Below the pieces are notes generated by a model. The model searched no databases, was not told the DNA's origin, and saw nothing but the letters and a program-made list of their open reading frames with translations. The position numbers and the translations under genes are program-made. This document shows positions 39,932 through 49,313 of a stretch of 64,000 nt of DNA, piece by piece. Numbering within the stretch: the first letter of the stretch is position 1; each line of letters opens with the position of its first letter. The stretch is from Terrimonas sp. (GTDB lineage: Bacteria; Bacteroidota; Bacteroidia; Chitinophagales; Chitinophagaceae). The stretch is from positions 1-64,000 of the forward strand of contig WGMO01000010.1 of assembly GCA_016125075.1 (NCBI GenBank). The letters are read 5' to 3'.

Positions 39932-40714
39932 TCAATCTTCCATACTGGCTGCTACCAGTTCAGCTACATCCAGTACTGTTATCCCATCTTCCTTTTCTGC
40001 ATGCTTGATGCCATCGGTGAGCATGGTATTGCAAAAAGGACAGGCTGCCGCGATGATGGAGGAGCCGGTTGCGAGGGCTTCATCCGTTCTTTCGAAATTG
40101 ACCCTCTGACTTCCTTTCTCTTCCTCCTTGAACATCTGGGCGCCACCTGCACCGCAGCATAATCCATTACTCCTGCATCTTTTCATTTCTACCAATTCTG
40201 CGTCCAGTGCCTGAAGCACTTTCCGGGGTGCCTCATAGATTTGATTGGCCCTGCCAAGGTAACAACTATCGTGATAGGTGATCTTTTTCCCCTGAAAGGA
40301 ACCCTTTTCCTTCATCCTGATCCTGCCCTCATCAATGAGTTGCTGTAAAAAAACAGTATGATGAATAACTTCGTAGGTACCGCCCAATGCCGGGTATTCA
40401 TTTTTTAGGGTATTAAAACAATGCGGACAGGCGGTAACGATCTTCTTAATACCATAATTATTGAGTACCTGGATATTCTGGTAGGCCATCATCTGGAAAA
40501 GAAATTCATTGCCTGCCCTGCGGGCGGGATCACCTGTACACATTTCTTCCTGGCCAAGAATGGCAAAACGAATGCCGACCTTTTGAAGAATTACAGCAAA
40601 AGCCCGGGAAATTTTTTGGGCCCGCTGATCAAAACTACCTGCACAGCCTACCCAAAAAAGCACTTCCGGGCTCTCACCTTTTGTGGTCATTTCTGCTACT
40701 GTTGGTATTTGCAT
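39932..40714 (-). CDS. (Fe-S)-binding protein, heterodisulfide reductase subunit B/CCG-domain family
   Basis: FWVGCAGSFDQRA, ACPHCFNTLKNEYP, CCGAGGAQMFKEEEKG, CPFCNTMLTDGIK. Confidence 0.92.
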   Translation of the reverse strand: MQIPTVAEMTTKGESPEVLFWVGCAGSFDQRAQKISRAFAVILQKVGIRFAILGQEEMCTGDPARRAGNEFLFQMMAYQNIQVLNNYGIKKIVTACPHCFNTLKNEYPALGGTYEVIHHTVFLQQLIDEGRIRMKEKGSFQGKKITYHDSCYLGRANQIYEAPRKVLQALDAELVEMKRCRSNGLCCGAGGAQMFKEEEKGSQRVNFERTDEALATGSSIIAAACPFCNTMLTDGIKHAEKEDGITVLDVAELVAASMED

Positions 40715-40805
40715 CCGGGATATCTTTTTTCAAATCTAAGGCATAAAATTCTTTTTTTTCAAATTGGTTGAGGTTTATAGGAACTACTTTATTTTTGGAA
40801 AATTC

Positions 40806-41849
40806 ATGAAGCAAAAAAAAATATTTGAACGGCTCACCAATTGGGAATTATGGAATTTCTATGTATTGTACCTGCCCATCAGCTTCATGTGGATCTGGTA
40901 CTGCCTGAAGAGCCGTTCCTTTTGGTTCTTCAGCGCTTCCAACCCCACGATTACTTTTGGTGGTTTTGAAGGGGAAGGTAAAAAAGAAATGTATGACCAA
41001 CTACCTCCCGAACATGTACCCCGCACGATATATATATTGCATGATATGCCGTTTGAAGAAGTCGTCAGCAGGATCAGCGGGGCGGGATTTGATTATCCTT
41101 TTATTGTAAAACCGGATGTCGGCATGAAGGGTATCCTGTTTCGGAAAATTGAAAACCAGGACCAGCTTAAAAAATACCACGAGCGGATTCCTGTGGAATA
41201 TATTGTTCAGGACCTTGTTGAACTACCTGTAGAACTGAGTGTTTTTTATTACCGGATGCCCCACAAACAAAAGGGTACGGTCAGTGGATTTATCTACAAA
41301 GAATTATTACAGGTTACCGGAAATGGCCGATCCACTTTACAGCAACTTGTACAGGAACATCCAAGGGCAAAATTCAGGATGGAGGAAATGGAGCATAAAC
41401 ACGGGCACCGGTTTGACAGGATCATACCGGAAGGAGAGATCTTCTATCTTTCTTATGCCGGCAATCATAACCGCGGGGCCCATTTTACCAACCTGCACAA
41501 AGAAATCGATGAAGACCTTCACCGGGTATTTGATACCCTGAGTCACTATTCCAGGCATTTCTATTATGGTCGTTATGATATCAAAACAAGCTCCATCGAA
41601 GCTTTGAAAAAAGGTGAGGATTTCTATATCCTGGAATTTAACGGTTGTGGGGCAGAACCCAACCATATCTATGACTGCGGGATGAGCATCTGGCAGGCTT
41701 ACCGTGAAATTCTGAAACACTGGAAGGCTTTGTACCAGATCAGCCGTTATAACCATAAAAACGGCACACCGTACTGGCCTTTTTTAAAAGGGTACCGATT
41801 CTTAAATGCTTCCAAAAAGCATTTCCGTTTACTGGAACAATATGACTAA
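40806..41849 (+). CDS. membrane-anchored ATP-grasp family protein (paralog 1)
   Basis: N-terminal hydrophobic segment FYVLYLPISFMWIWYCLKSRSFWFF; YPFIVKPDVGMKG, GNGRSTLQQLV, GNHNRGAHF, GRYDIK, ILEFNGCGAEP; ATG at 40806 in frame with the 40764 ORF. Confidence 0.85.
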   Translation: MKQKKIFERLTNWELWNFYVLYLPISFMWIWYCLKSRSFWFFSASNPTITFGGFEGEGKKEMYDQLPPEHVPRTIYILHDMPFEEVVSRISGAGFDYPFIVKPDVGMKGILFRKIENQDQLKKYHERIPVEYIVQDLVELPVELSVFYYRMPHKQKGTVSGFIYKELLQVTGNGRSTLQQLVQEHPRAKFRMEEMEHKHGHRFDRIIPEGEIFYLSYAGNHNRGAHFTNLHKEIDEDLHRVFDTLSHYSRHFYYGRYDIKTSSIEALKKGEDFYILEFNGCGAEPNHIYDCGMSIWQAYREILKHWKALYQISRYNHKNGTPYWPFLKGYRFLNASKKHFRLLEQYD

Positions 41850-41905
41850 ACAGTAGGGGACAATCTGGTTTTTTATCTTTAAATTGCTTGCATACTTTTT
41901 CTTTT

Positions 41906-42607
41906 ATGCCTGCTGACGATCAATTCCTGCTGATCCGTAATTATGATCTATGGTCACAGATCACCGACGAAGAATATGAAGAACTGAACCTGGTCCATCA
42001 TTTTACAGAAGCCCGAAAAGGCGAATACATTTATTTTGACTCGCATCACCATAATAAACTTTATTTTATCAAGGGGGGCTATGTAAAAATCGGATTCATT
42101 GATGCTGAAGGAAATGAGATCATCAAGGAGATCATCCAGGAAGGGGAAATTTTTGGCCAGTTCAGTCTGGAAAAAAATAACCTGAACGGTGAGTTTGCCC
42201 GGGCGCATAAAGGAGATGTGAGCCTATGCGCTTTTAACATCGAGGATTTTGAAAAACTATTAAAGAAAAAACCGGATATCGCCATCAAATACAGCAAGCA
42301 GGTAGGACAAAAACTCCGGAACGCAGAGTTCCGGCTTGTCAATATGCTGAATAAGGATGTCCGTTCAAGATTACTGGGCTTTTTTTATCATCTTACCGTC
42401 ATGAATGGTTATGATGGAACGAAGTCCTCCTTTGCGATTGAAAATTTTCTTACCCACGAAGATATCGCCCGACTGATCGGATCTGCCCGGCAGACGGTTA
42501 CCACCTTCATCAACCAACTGGAAGATGAAGGGTTAATCAGGATCAGCAGGCAGGAGATCCTGATACCGGATGTTAAAAAAATTCAAAAGATGGTAATTGT
42601 CACCTGA
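41906..42607 (+). CDS. Crp/Fnr family transcriptional regulator
   Basis: cNMP-like domain (EYIYFDSHHHNKLYFIKGGYVKIGFIDAEGNE) and HTH LTHEDIARLIGSARQTVTTFINQLEDEGLI. Confidence 0.9.
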   Translation: MPADDQFLLIRNYDLWSQITDEEYEELNLVHHFTEARKGEYIYFDSHHHNKLYFIKGGYVKIGFIDAEGNEIIKEIIQEGEIFGQFSLEKNNLNGEFARAHKGDVSLCAFNIEDFEKLLKKKPDIAIKYSKQVGQKLRNAEFRLVNMLNKDVRSRLLGFFYHLTVMNGYDGTKSSFAIENFLTHEDIARLIGSARQTVTTFINQLEDEGLIRISRQEILIPDVKKIQKMVIVT

Positions 42608-42661
42608 CCGACAGGAAGGGGGGGAGCCCAACTATAAATTTGCCTTCTAAAATTTAAGCTT

Positions 42662-43159
42662 TTGAAATTGGCATTCCCCGATAATAGACACATTTTGCTG
42701 AAACCCGGATTCGTTTTATGTTTGATGCTGGGAGTTTATCTGAGCCCGGCACAGGATAAAACTGTTTTGCGTAAGCAGCAATTTAACCTGGAGGATGGCC
42801 TGGCAATACAGGGATATGACCCTGTAGCTTATTTTACATTTCACAAAGCCATAAAAGGCAGTAAGGACAAAGCGGTTTTCCACCAGGGCGTCATCTATTA
42901 CTTCTCGACAGATGCCAATAAGGAGCTCTTTAAAAAGGATCCCATGAAATATGAACCCGCCTACGGAGGATGGTGTGCCTACGCAATGGGCAATAGCGGG
43001 GAAAAGGTCAGCATCGACCCCAAAACATTCAAGATCATAGACGGAAAGCTTTACCTTTTTTATAACCGGTTCTTTCAAAATACGCTAACCAGCTGGAACA
43101 AAGATGAACCCCATCTGAAAGAATCGGCCGATCAAAACTGGACAAAATTTTATCAATAA
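42662..43159 (+). CDS. YHS domain-containing protein, exported
   Basis: LAIQGYDPVAYFTFHKAIKGSKDKAVFHQGVIYYFSTDANKELFKKDPMKYEPAYGGWCAYAMG. Confidence 0.9.
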   Translation: MKLAFPDNRHILLKPGFVLCLMLGVYLSPAQDKTVLRKQQFNLEDGLAIQGYDPVAYFTFHKAIKGSKDKAVFHQGVIYYFSTDANKELFKKDPMKYEPAYGGWCAYAMGNSGEKVSIDPKTFKIIDGKLYLFYNRFFQNTLTSWNKDEPHLKESADQNWTKFYQ

Positions 43160-43168
43160 ACCAAAACA

Positions 43169-43579
43169 ATGAAAACAGCCAACATCATTACCTGGATCGC
43201 CAGGCTCCTGGCAGCCCTGATCTTATTACAAACCCTCTATTTTAAATTTTCGGGTGCCCCGGAATCGGTATACATTTTTGAACGATTACATGCTGAACCC
43301 TGGGGCCGGATCGGGAGTGGGATAGTAGAGTTGATCGCTGCCGTGCTGATACTCATCCCTGCCACCACCCGATGGGGTGCTTTGTTGGGAATGGGGGTAA
43401 TCAGTGGTGCAATCATTTCTCATCTCACCGTACTGGGCATTTCTGTAAAAAATTCGGATGGTACTGAAGATGGGGGCCTGTTGTTCATTTATGCTATCAT
43501 CGTATTCATTTGCTGTTTTTACCTGGTATGGATCAACAGGAAAAGAATACCGGTCATCCAGTCATTTTTTCACAAATAA
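43169..43579 (+). CDS. DoxX-like membrane protein
   Basis: Four-TM pattern; RLLAALILLQTLYFKFSGAPESV...RIGSGIVELIAAVLILIP..RWGALLGMGVISGAI. Confidence 0.85.
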   Translation: MKTANIITWIARLLAALILLQTLYFKFSGAPESVYIFERLHAEPWGRIGSGIVELIAAVLILIPATTRWGALLGMGVISGAIISHLTVLGISVKNSDGTEDGGLLFIYAIIVFICCFYLVWINRKRIPVIQSFFHK

Positions 43580-43686
43580 TCGGGCCGGCTTAGCATCCAA
43601 TGACATTCCATTTTCGTAAGTGGAACCTGTAGACCTGGATTTTTCAGTTGATAAATTTGTATTTTTTTACATATTTTTTATTTTCA

Positions 43687-44208
43687 ATGCCATCAGCAAA
43701 TTTGCCATCCATGCTTCAACAAACCCTGCAACAAGTTTTTACACAACTGTCCGGTACCCTCAGTATGATCAGCCAGGACCAATATATCCACCCGTCCCGT
43801 GTTTTGTCCAATGCAACCATCGGACAACATGTACGCCATATCATCGAATTGTTTCAGTGCCTGGAAACAGGATATGAAAGCGGGATTGTGAACTATGAAA
43901 AAAGAAAGCGGGACAGCCAGATCGAACAGCAGAAGGCAATGGCTGAACAACTGATTGCAGGCATCTATAATCAACTTGGACGCCCGAATAAGGATTTGAT
44001 CCTCGAAGGTTGTTATGATGGCCCTGTTTCGGAGACCCTACATATTCATACCAATTATGACAGGGAACTGGCCTATAACCTGGAACATACCATCCACCAT
44101 ATGGCCCTGATCCGGATCGGTATTGAAGAAGTAGCCCAGCTTGCTTTGCCGGAAGCATTCGGCGTAGCGCCCTCGACCATCAAACACAGAAAAGAATGTG
44201 CACAGTAA
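43687..44208 (+). CDS. DinB-superfamily protein
   Basis: TIGQHVRHIIELFQCLE...NLEHTIHHMALIRIGI (His metal-ligand pattern). Confidence 0.85.
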   Translation: MPSANLPSMLQQTLQQVFTQLSGTLSMISQDQYIHPSRVLSNATIGQHVRHIIELFQCLETGYESGIVNYEKRKRDSQIEQQKAMAEQLIAGIYNQLGRPNKDLILEGCYDGPVSETLHIHTNYDRELAYNLEHTIHHMALIRIGIEEVAQLALPEAFGVAPSTIKHRKECAQ

Positions 44209-44927
44209 CCTATATACCTGTTGGTGATAAAACTTATCTCACTTCTAACCGGGATGAAAAAAAGTGGCGGGAAACGGCCCTGCCTCCCGCCTTGTATGCA
44301 CACAATACGGGTCAAATCCTTTATCCCAGGGATGGCCAAGCAGGTGGAACCTGGATGGCGGTTCATGAAAACGGAAACGCAATTGTATTATTGAATGGAG
44401 GATTCGAGAACCATCATCCAACACCCCCTTATCTCAAAAGCAGGGGGCTTGTAATACTGGAGCTATTACAAACATCAGACCCTTACCAATATTTCAGGTC
44501 CTGCAACCTCGAAAACATTGAGCCTTTCACCATCATCATTTTATCGGCCGGTTCGTTATTTGAATGCCGCTGGAATGCAGAAAGAAAATTTGCCAAACCC
44601 CTGGATAAGCATATACCCCATATCTGGTCATCGGTTACCCTGTATTCACCCGATATCATCCGAAAAAGAGAAAACTGGTTCCGCCAATGGCTGAATACAC
44701 AAGAGGAATTCAATCTGGATACAATTTTGGATTTTCACCGGTTTTATGGTGATGGGGATCCTTATAATGATTTTTTAATGAACCGGGATGGAGAAATCTT
44801 TACGGTCAGTATCGCAGCAGCGGAAATAACATCTGTTTCCGCCCGCATGTTTTACCTGGACCTGATATCCAACCAGGCCAGTGTCCAAGCTATCAGATTT
44901 TCGAAAGAACCTGTTACCGGCTTATGA
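44196..44927 (+). CDS. NRDE family protein (TANGO2-like, predicted Ntn-hydrolase fold)
   Basis: MCTVTYIPVGDKTYLTSNRDEKKWRE...YPRDGQAGGTWMAVHENG; Cys2 and SNRDE motif. Confidence 0.92.
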   Translation: MCTVTYIPVGDKTYLTSNRDEKKWRETALPPALYAHNTGQILYPRDGQAGGTWMAVHENGNAIVLLNGGFENHHPTPPYLKSRGLVILELLQTSDPYQYFRSCNLENIEPFTIIILSAGSLFECRWNAERKFAKPLDKHIPHIWSSVTLYSPDIIRKRENWFRQWLNTQEEFNLDTILDFHRFYGDGDPYNDFLMNRDGEIFTVSIAAAEITSVSARMFYLDLISNQASVQAIRFSKEPVTGL

Positions 44928-46003
44928 ATGCAGTAAAACGGATTCTTCACAAACCCATTTTCATTCAGCTATTGCATTGGGAATACTGGAGTATGCCTTT
45001 TGTATATTTCCCAACCTATTTCTATTTTCTATGGCTTTGTATCAGGAGTGGCTGGAAATATTTTTTTACTGCCGCAGACCCCCTGATCACTTACGGTGGT
45101 TTCCTGATGGAGTCGAAAAAAGAGATCTACGATTCCTTACCCACCGGTTATTACCCTAAAACACTTTTTTTTAAGGCAGGAACAGATCCCGGGGCAGTGA
45201 ACAGCGACGTCCAAAGATTTGGATTACAATACCCGCTGATTGTAAAGCCCGATATCGGAATGCGGGGGCTCGCGGCTAAAAAAGTGGAACAAGTTGAAGA
45301 CCTGATGAAATTTATACCGGTCTTCACCATTGATTTCCTGATCCAGGAATTTGTGCCTTATAAAAAGGAAGCCGGTTTTTTTTATTACCGCTATCCCGGT
45401 GAACAGGAGGGACGACTCAGCGGTATCGTATCCAAGGAATTCCTTGAATTAGTGGGGGACGGGAAAAGCACCCTGCTGGAATTACTGCAATCCGACAAAA
45501 GGTTTATTCTGCAGATACCCTCCCTGAAAAAAGAATATAAGGATGAATTAGATCATGTGTTGAAGATGGGCGAATCCAGGGAACTGGTGCCCTATGGTAA
45601 TCATGCAAGAGGTGCCAAATTCATTGATGATAGTCATCTGATTGACGCAGAACTGACCGCTATGATTCATTCCTTTTGTCTGCAGGTGCCCGAATTTTAT
45701 TATGGCCGCCTGGATATCCGATACGATAACTGGGAAGACCTGCGGAAAGGTGAAAAATTTTCTGTCATTGAATTAAACGGTGCGGGAAGTGAGCCGACGC
45801 ATATGTATGACCCCCGTCATTCCCTTTTTTTTGCATGGAAGGAGATAATCAGGCACTTTAAAATACTCCATACCATTTCGCAACGCAACCATAAACGGGG
45901 CTTTAACTATATGAATTGGTCAGAAGGATCCAGGATGTTCCGGGCAAGCCGCAGGTATTCAAAACGGTTACGGGCTGTTCACGAGTCGTTACTGCACTTA
46001 TGA
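44924..46003 (+). CDS. membrane-anchored ATP-grasp family protein (paralog 2)
   Basis: Paralogous to 40806-41849: YPLIVKPDIGMRG, GDGKSTLLELL, GNHARGAKF, GRLDIRYD, VIELNGAGSEPTHMYD; ATGA overlap with NRDE gene. Confidence 0.87.
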   Translation: MNAVKRILHKPIFIQLLHWEYWSMPFVYFPTYFYFLWLCIRSGWKYFFTAADPLITYGGFLMESKKEIYDSLPTGYYPKTLFFKAGTDPGAVNSDVQRFGLQYPLIVKPDIGMRGLAAKKVEQVEDLMKFIPVFTIDFLIQEFVPYKKEAGFFYYRYPGEQEGRLSGIVSKEFLELVGDGKSTLLELLQSDKRFILQIPSLKKEYKDELDHVLKMGESRELVPYGNHARGAKFIDDSHLIDAELTAMIHSFCLQVPEFYYGRLDIRYDNWEDLRKGEKFSVIELNGAGSEPTHMYDPRHSLFFAWKEIIRHFKILHTISQRNHKRGFNYMNWSEGSRMFRASRRYSKRLRAVHESLLHL

Positions 46004-46041
46004 CATTTTCAATTACCTGATTCATTCCCTATTTTTGATCC

Positions 46042-46734
46042 ATGCATCCCCTGGTCAAAGTTTTTTTTGTCGGCATGCTGGTCAGCTTTCTTGGGTCACT
46101 CCCCCTGGGGACACTCAATGTGGCGGCTATGCAGATATCCGTGTCCGATGGTATTTCACCCGCACTTTGGTTTTCCCTGGGTTCCCTTACAGCTGAAATC
46201 GTTTATGTGCGTTTATCCCTGGTGGCGATGGACTGGGTAAGAAAACAGGAAAAGATTTTCCGGGCACTGGAATGGATCACGGTCCTGATTGTTACGGCGC
46301 TCGCCATATCCAGTTTTTATGCGGCCTTACACCCCTCGGTGGGTCAAAATGTGATCCTGAGCAGTACCCTGCACCGGTTCTGGCTGGGTCTGACTATGAG
46401 TGCCCTGAATCCCGTACAGATCCCGTTCTGGTTTGGATGGAGCACGGTTTTGTTCACGAAAAATATATTGCAACCCAAAAACAGTCATTACAATATTTAT
46501 ATCATGGGGATAGGCCTGGGAACCCTACTGGGAAATTCTGTATTTATTTTTGGAGGGCAGGTCATTGCCGACCGTCTGAAAAACAACCAGCATATTTTAA
46601 ATTGGGTAATCGGGGGTATCTTTTCTGTTACGGCCCTGATCCAGCTATGGAGAATTTTCATAAAAAAAACTACGATGCACCAGATTGAACATCCCGAAGA
46701 AATCACCCATGGGATTGAGAAAAATATCCATTAA
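46042..46734 (+). CDS. LysE-type translocator family membrane protein
   Basis: SFLGSLPLGTLNVAAMQISVSDGISPALWFSLGSLTAEIVYV; 6 TM pattern. Confidence 0.82.
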   Translation: MHPLVKVFFVGMLVSFLGSLPLGTLNVAAMQISVSDGISPALWFSLGSLTAEIVYVRLSLVAMDWVRKQEKIFRALEWITVLIVTALAISSFYAALHPSVGQNVILSSTLHRFWLGLTMSALNPVQIPFWFGWSTVLFTKNILQPKNSHYNIYIMGIGLGTLLGNSVFIFGGQVIADRLKNNQHILNWVIGGIFSVTALIQLWRIFIKKTTMHQIEHPEEITHGIEKNIH

Positions 46735-46748
46735 AACAAGTCGGAAAA

Positions 46749-47282
46749 TCAAAAACGGTACCCGGCAGAAATGCCTGGAATAAAGCGGCCACCGGCATCC
46801 TCATCCAAAGAATTATAATCAGGGATCACCCGGAGGGTAAAACCATAACCTACGGCCGGTGCCGCAAATAATCGCTGTTTAGCAAAAGTCAGGTGATAGC
46901 CGGCCTCTGCGATCGGGGTTATCAGCGGGCTGAATAGACTTGATTTACCTTCCCAGCTGAGCAGGTTAAATAAAATTTTAGCCCCTACAAACAGGTTATT
47001 GCCATTGGTATTACTACCGAAAGCATAGCGGTAACCGCCAAAAATACCAAACCCCTTCGCAGTGGAATATGAACTTTTCGACGAAAACTGGTAAGTGATC
47101 CCTACATTGAAACTGCTTTTATTGCTGAATGTTTCGCCCCGCACACCTGCAATATTGTCCTTGAACCCTTTTCCCATGGAACGCATATACTCCCCACCGA
47201 TTTCAAAAGGATGCTGTGAATGGCCTGCAAGATCAAAGGCAGCAAGGAACACAGATATTGTTATAAAATATCGCATACCCAC
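46749..47282 (-). CDS. hypothetical outer-membrane beta-barrel-like protein
   Basis: Signal peptide, alternating strands, C-terminal aromatic GYRF*. Confidence 0.65.
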   Translation of the reverse strand: MGMRYFITISVFLAAFDLAGHSQHPFEIGGEYMRSMGKGFKDNIAGVRGETFSNKSSFNVGITYQFSSKSSYSTAKGFGIFGGYRYAFGSNTNGNNLFVGAKILFNLLSWEGKSSLFSPLITPIAEAGYHLTFAKQRLFAAPAVGYGFTLRVIPDYNSLDEDAGGRFIPGISAGYRF

Positions 47283-47425
47283 TCTAAACGGGATTCTGTA
47301 AAAATTATTTTATACATGAAGCTAAAGGGGCTCAAAATGATCCATGATCCTTTCAATGAAAAGGAGAAACTGCATCCCCGGTTAATTGGTGATAGTTTAC
47401 AACAACAAAAGGTGTCCGGCTTAAT

Positions 47426-48733
47426 TTATATCTCCGTCACCCACTTGTTTCTTTCATCAGGGCTGAATTTCCAGGGAGCAAAATTATTCTCAACATTACT
47501 GAACATTGCATTCCATTCCTGTGGGGCATTACTGTCTTCCATAATGAGTGAGCGTCGCATTTCAAGGATGATTTCCAGGGGTGAAATGGATACGGGGCAG
47601 GCTTCCACGCAGGCATTACAGGTAGTACAGGCCCTTAGCTCTTCTATACTGATATGATCAAAAAGTGTTTTTCCATCATCTTTGAATTGTCCGTTCCGGT
47701 CAATATTGCGGCCAACTGTTTCCATGCGGTCGCGGGTATCCATCATGATCTTTCGGGGTGACAGCAATTTTCCTGTTTGGTTGGCAGGGCAGGCTGCAGA
47801 ACAGCGGCCACATTCCGTACAGCTGTAGGCATCCATTAAACTTTTCCAGCTCAGGTCAAATATATCTTTTGCCCCAAATTTTCCAGGGGTACCGGCATCA
47901 GCGGGTGCCAGTTCCGGTTGCATAGCATATAAAACCTCATTTTGAATACTCGGCATATTCTTCATTTCACCCTGTGGCGCCAGTCTTGCATAATATGCAT
48001 TGGGGAAGGCCAGCAGTATATGCAGGTGCTTTGAATAAGGCAGGTAATTTAAAAAAGCAAAAATGCCGGCAATATGTAGCCACCAGCAGGCCCTTTCCAC
48101 ACTTACCAGCGATGAGGCGGAAAGATGCTGAAGGGAAGGTGCCCATAAACCGGAAAGTAAAAAATTACCGGTATCATGATAATGGATATGACCCTGTAAC
48201 TGAAGCGCACGGTCGGCGCTGTTCATGGTCAGAAAAAGCGCCATCAGGATGATCTCCGTGATCAGAATATAATTGGCATCACTCCGGGGCCAGCCGTCCA
48301 GGTCTTTGCTGACGAACCTTTGAATTTTAAGTACATTTCTACGGATAAGAAATAGGACACAGGCCACCAAAACAAGGGCCGCCAATATCTCAAAAGTATT
48401 GATCAGGAAAGTATAGAAACTTCCTAGCGGGGATGCAAATAGCCGGTGTTTGCCCGTCAGGCCGTCGAGGATGATCTCCAGCACTTCAATATTGATAATG
48501 ACAAATCCAGCATAAACAAAAAAGTGCATGATGGCAACGAGGGGATTTTTGAACATTTTTTTCTGACCGAAAGCCAGCAGCAGGACATTTCGCCAGCGCT
48601 GCCCGGGTTGATCATTGATGGATTCGTCCTTTCCCAGGAGGATGTTACGGCGAATTTGTCTGACCTTTTTGGCAAAAAGGAATACCGCAACAGCGGTAAG
48701 GATGAAAAATAATATTTGTTCAAGAAATTGCAT
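47426..48733 (-). CDS. membrane (Fe-S) protein with 4Fe-4S dicluster domain, NarI-like TM region
   Basis: CTECGRCSAACPANQTGKLLSP and CTTCNACVEACPVSISPLEIILEMRRSLIM. Confidence 0.93.
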   Translation of the reverse strand: MQFLEQILFFILTAVAVFLFAKKVRQIRRNILLGKDESINDQPGQRWRNVLLLAFGQKKMFKNPLVAIMHFFVYAGFVIINIEVLEIILDGLTGKHRLFASPLGSFYTFLINTFEILAALVLVACVLFLIRRNVLKIQRFVSKDLDGWPRSDANYILITEIILMALFLTMNSADRALQLQGHIHYHDTGNFLLSGLWAPSLQHLSASSLVSVERACWWLHIAGIFAFLNYLPYSKHLHILLAFPNAYYARLAPQGEMKNMPSIQNEVLYAMQPELAPADAGTPGKFGAKDIFDLSWKSLMDAYSCTECGRCSAACPANQTGKLLSPRKIMMDTRDRMETVGRNIDRNGQFKDDGKTLFDHISIEELRACTTCNACVEACPVSISPLEIILEMRRSLIMEDSNAPQEWNAMFSNVENNFAPWKFSPDERNKWVTEI

Positions 48734-48812
48734 ATCACAACAATTGTTTTGCTAATTTACGGCTTGTGTCCAGATATAAATCATTAAGTTTGGTTCAACC
48801 GACAATAAAAAG

Positions 48813-49313
48813 ATGACTACCGCCAGGAACTATATTCTCGACCAGGAAACTGCTGAAAAAAAATTGTTACGAATGGCTTATGAGATTCTGGAAAACAATG
48901 CCGATGAACCGGCCATCATTTTTGCGGGTATCCGGGAGAGAGGGAAATCCATAGCCCGGAGGATCCAGCAACTGTTTTCTACCATATCTACCATTCCAAC
49001 ATCCGTGATTTCAGTACAACTGGATAAAGATATGCCGGACGAGGTCAAACTGAGCGAAGAAATGAATTTTGACGATAAGGTAATCATCCTTATTGATGAT
49101 GTGGCCAGCAGTGGCAAGACCCTGGTCTATGCACTCAAACCCTTTATCCACGATCATCCCCGCAAGATCCAAACGCTGGTTTTGGTAGAACGCAGTCACA
49201 AAACCTTTCCGGTGCATCCCGACTATGTAGGGTTATCATTAGCTACCACCTTACAGGATCATATATTTGTGGAGGTGGAAGGGGATACAGTAAAGGGCGC
49301 TTATCTGGAGTAG
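48813..49313 (+). CDS. phosphoribosyltransferase family protein (PyrR-like)
   Basis: IIFAGIRERGKSIARRI; KVIILIDDVASSGKTLVYAL (PRPP loop). Confidence 0.88.
   Translation: MTTARNYILDQETAEKKLLRMAYEILENNADEPAIIFAGIRERGKSIARRIQQLFSTISTIPTSVISVQLDKDMPDEVKLSEEMNFDDKVIILIDDVASSGKTLVYALKPFIHDHPRKIQTLVLVERSHKTFPVHPDYVGLSLATTLQDHIFVEVEGDTVKGAYLE

Noticed and set aside
42618-42624. G7 run upstream of the YHS gene as a slippage promoter
   Set aside because: Short run in a genome with several G6-G7 runs; no promoter elements placed around it, so not claimed.
47220-47657. 145-aa plus ORF spanning the 3' end of the Fe-S gene
   Set aside because: Mostly antisense to the dicluster Fe-S gene; the intergenic N-terminal part has no support.
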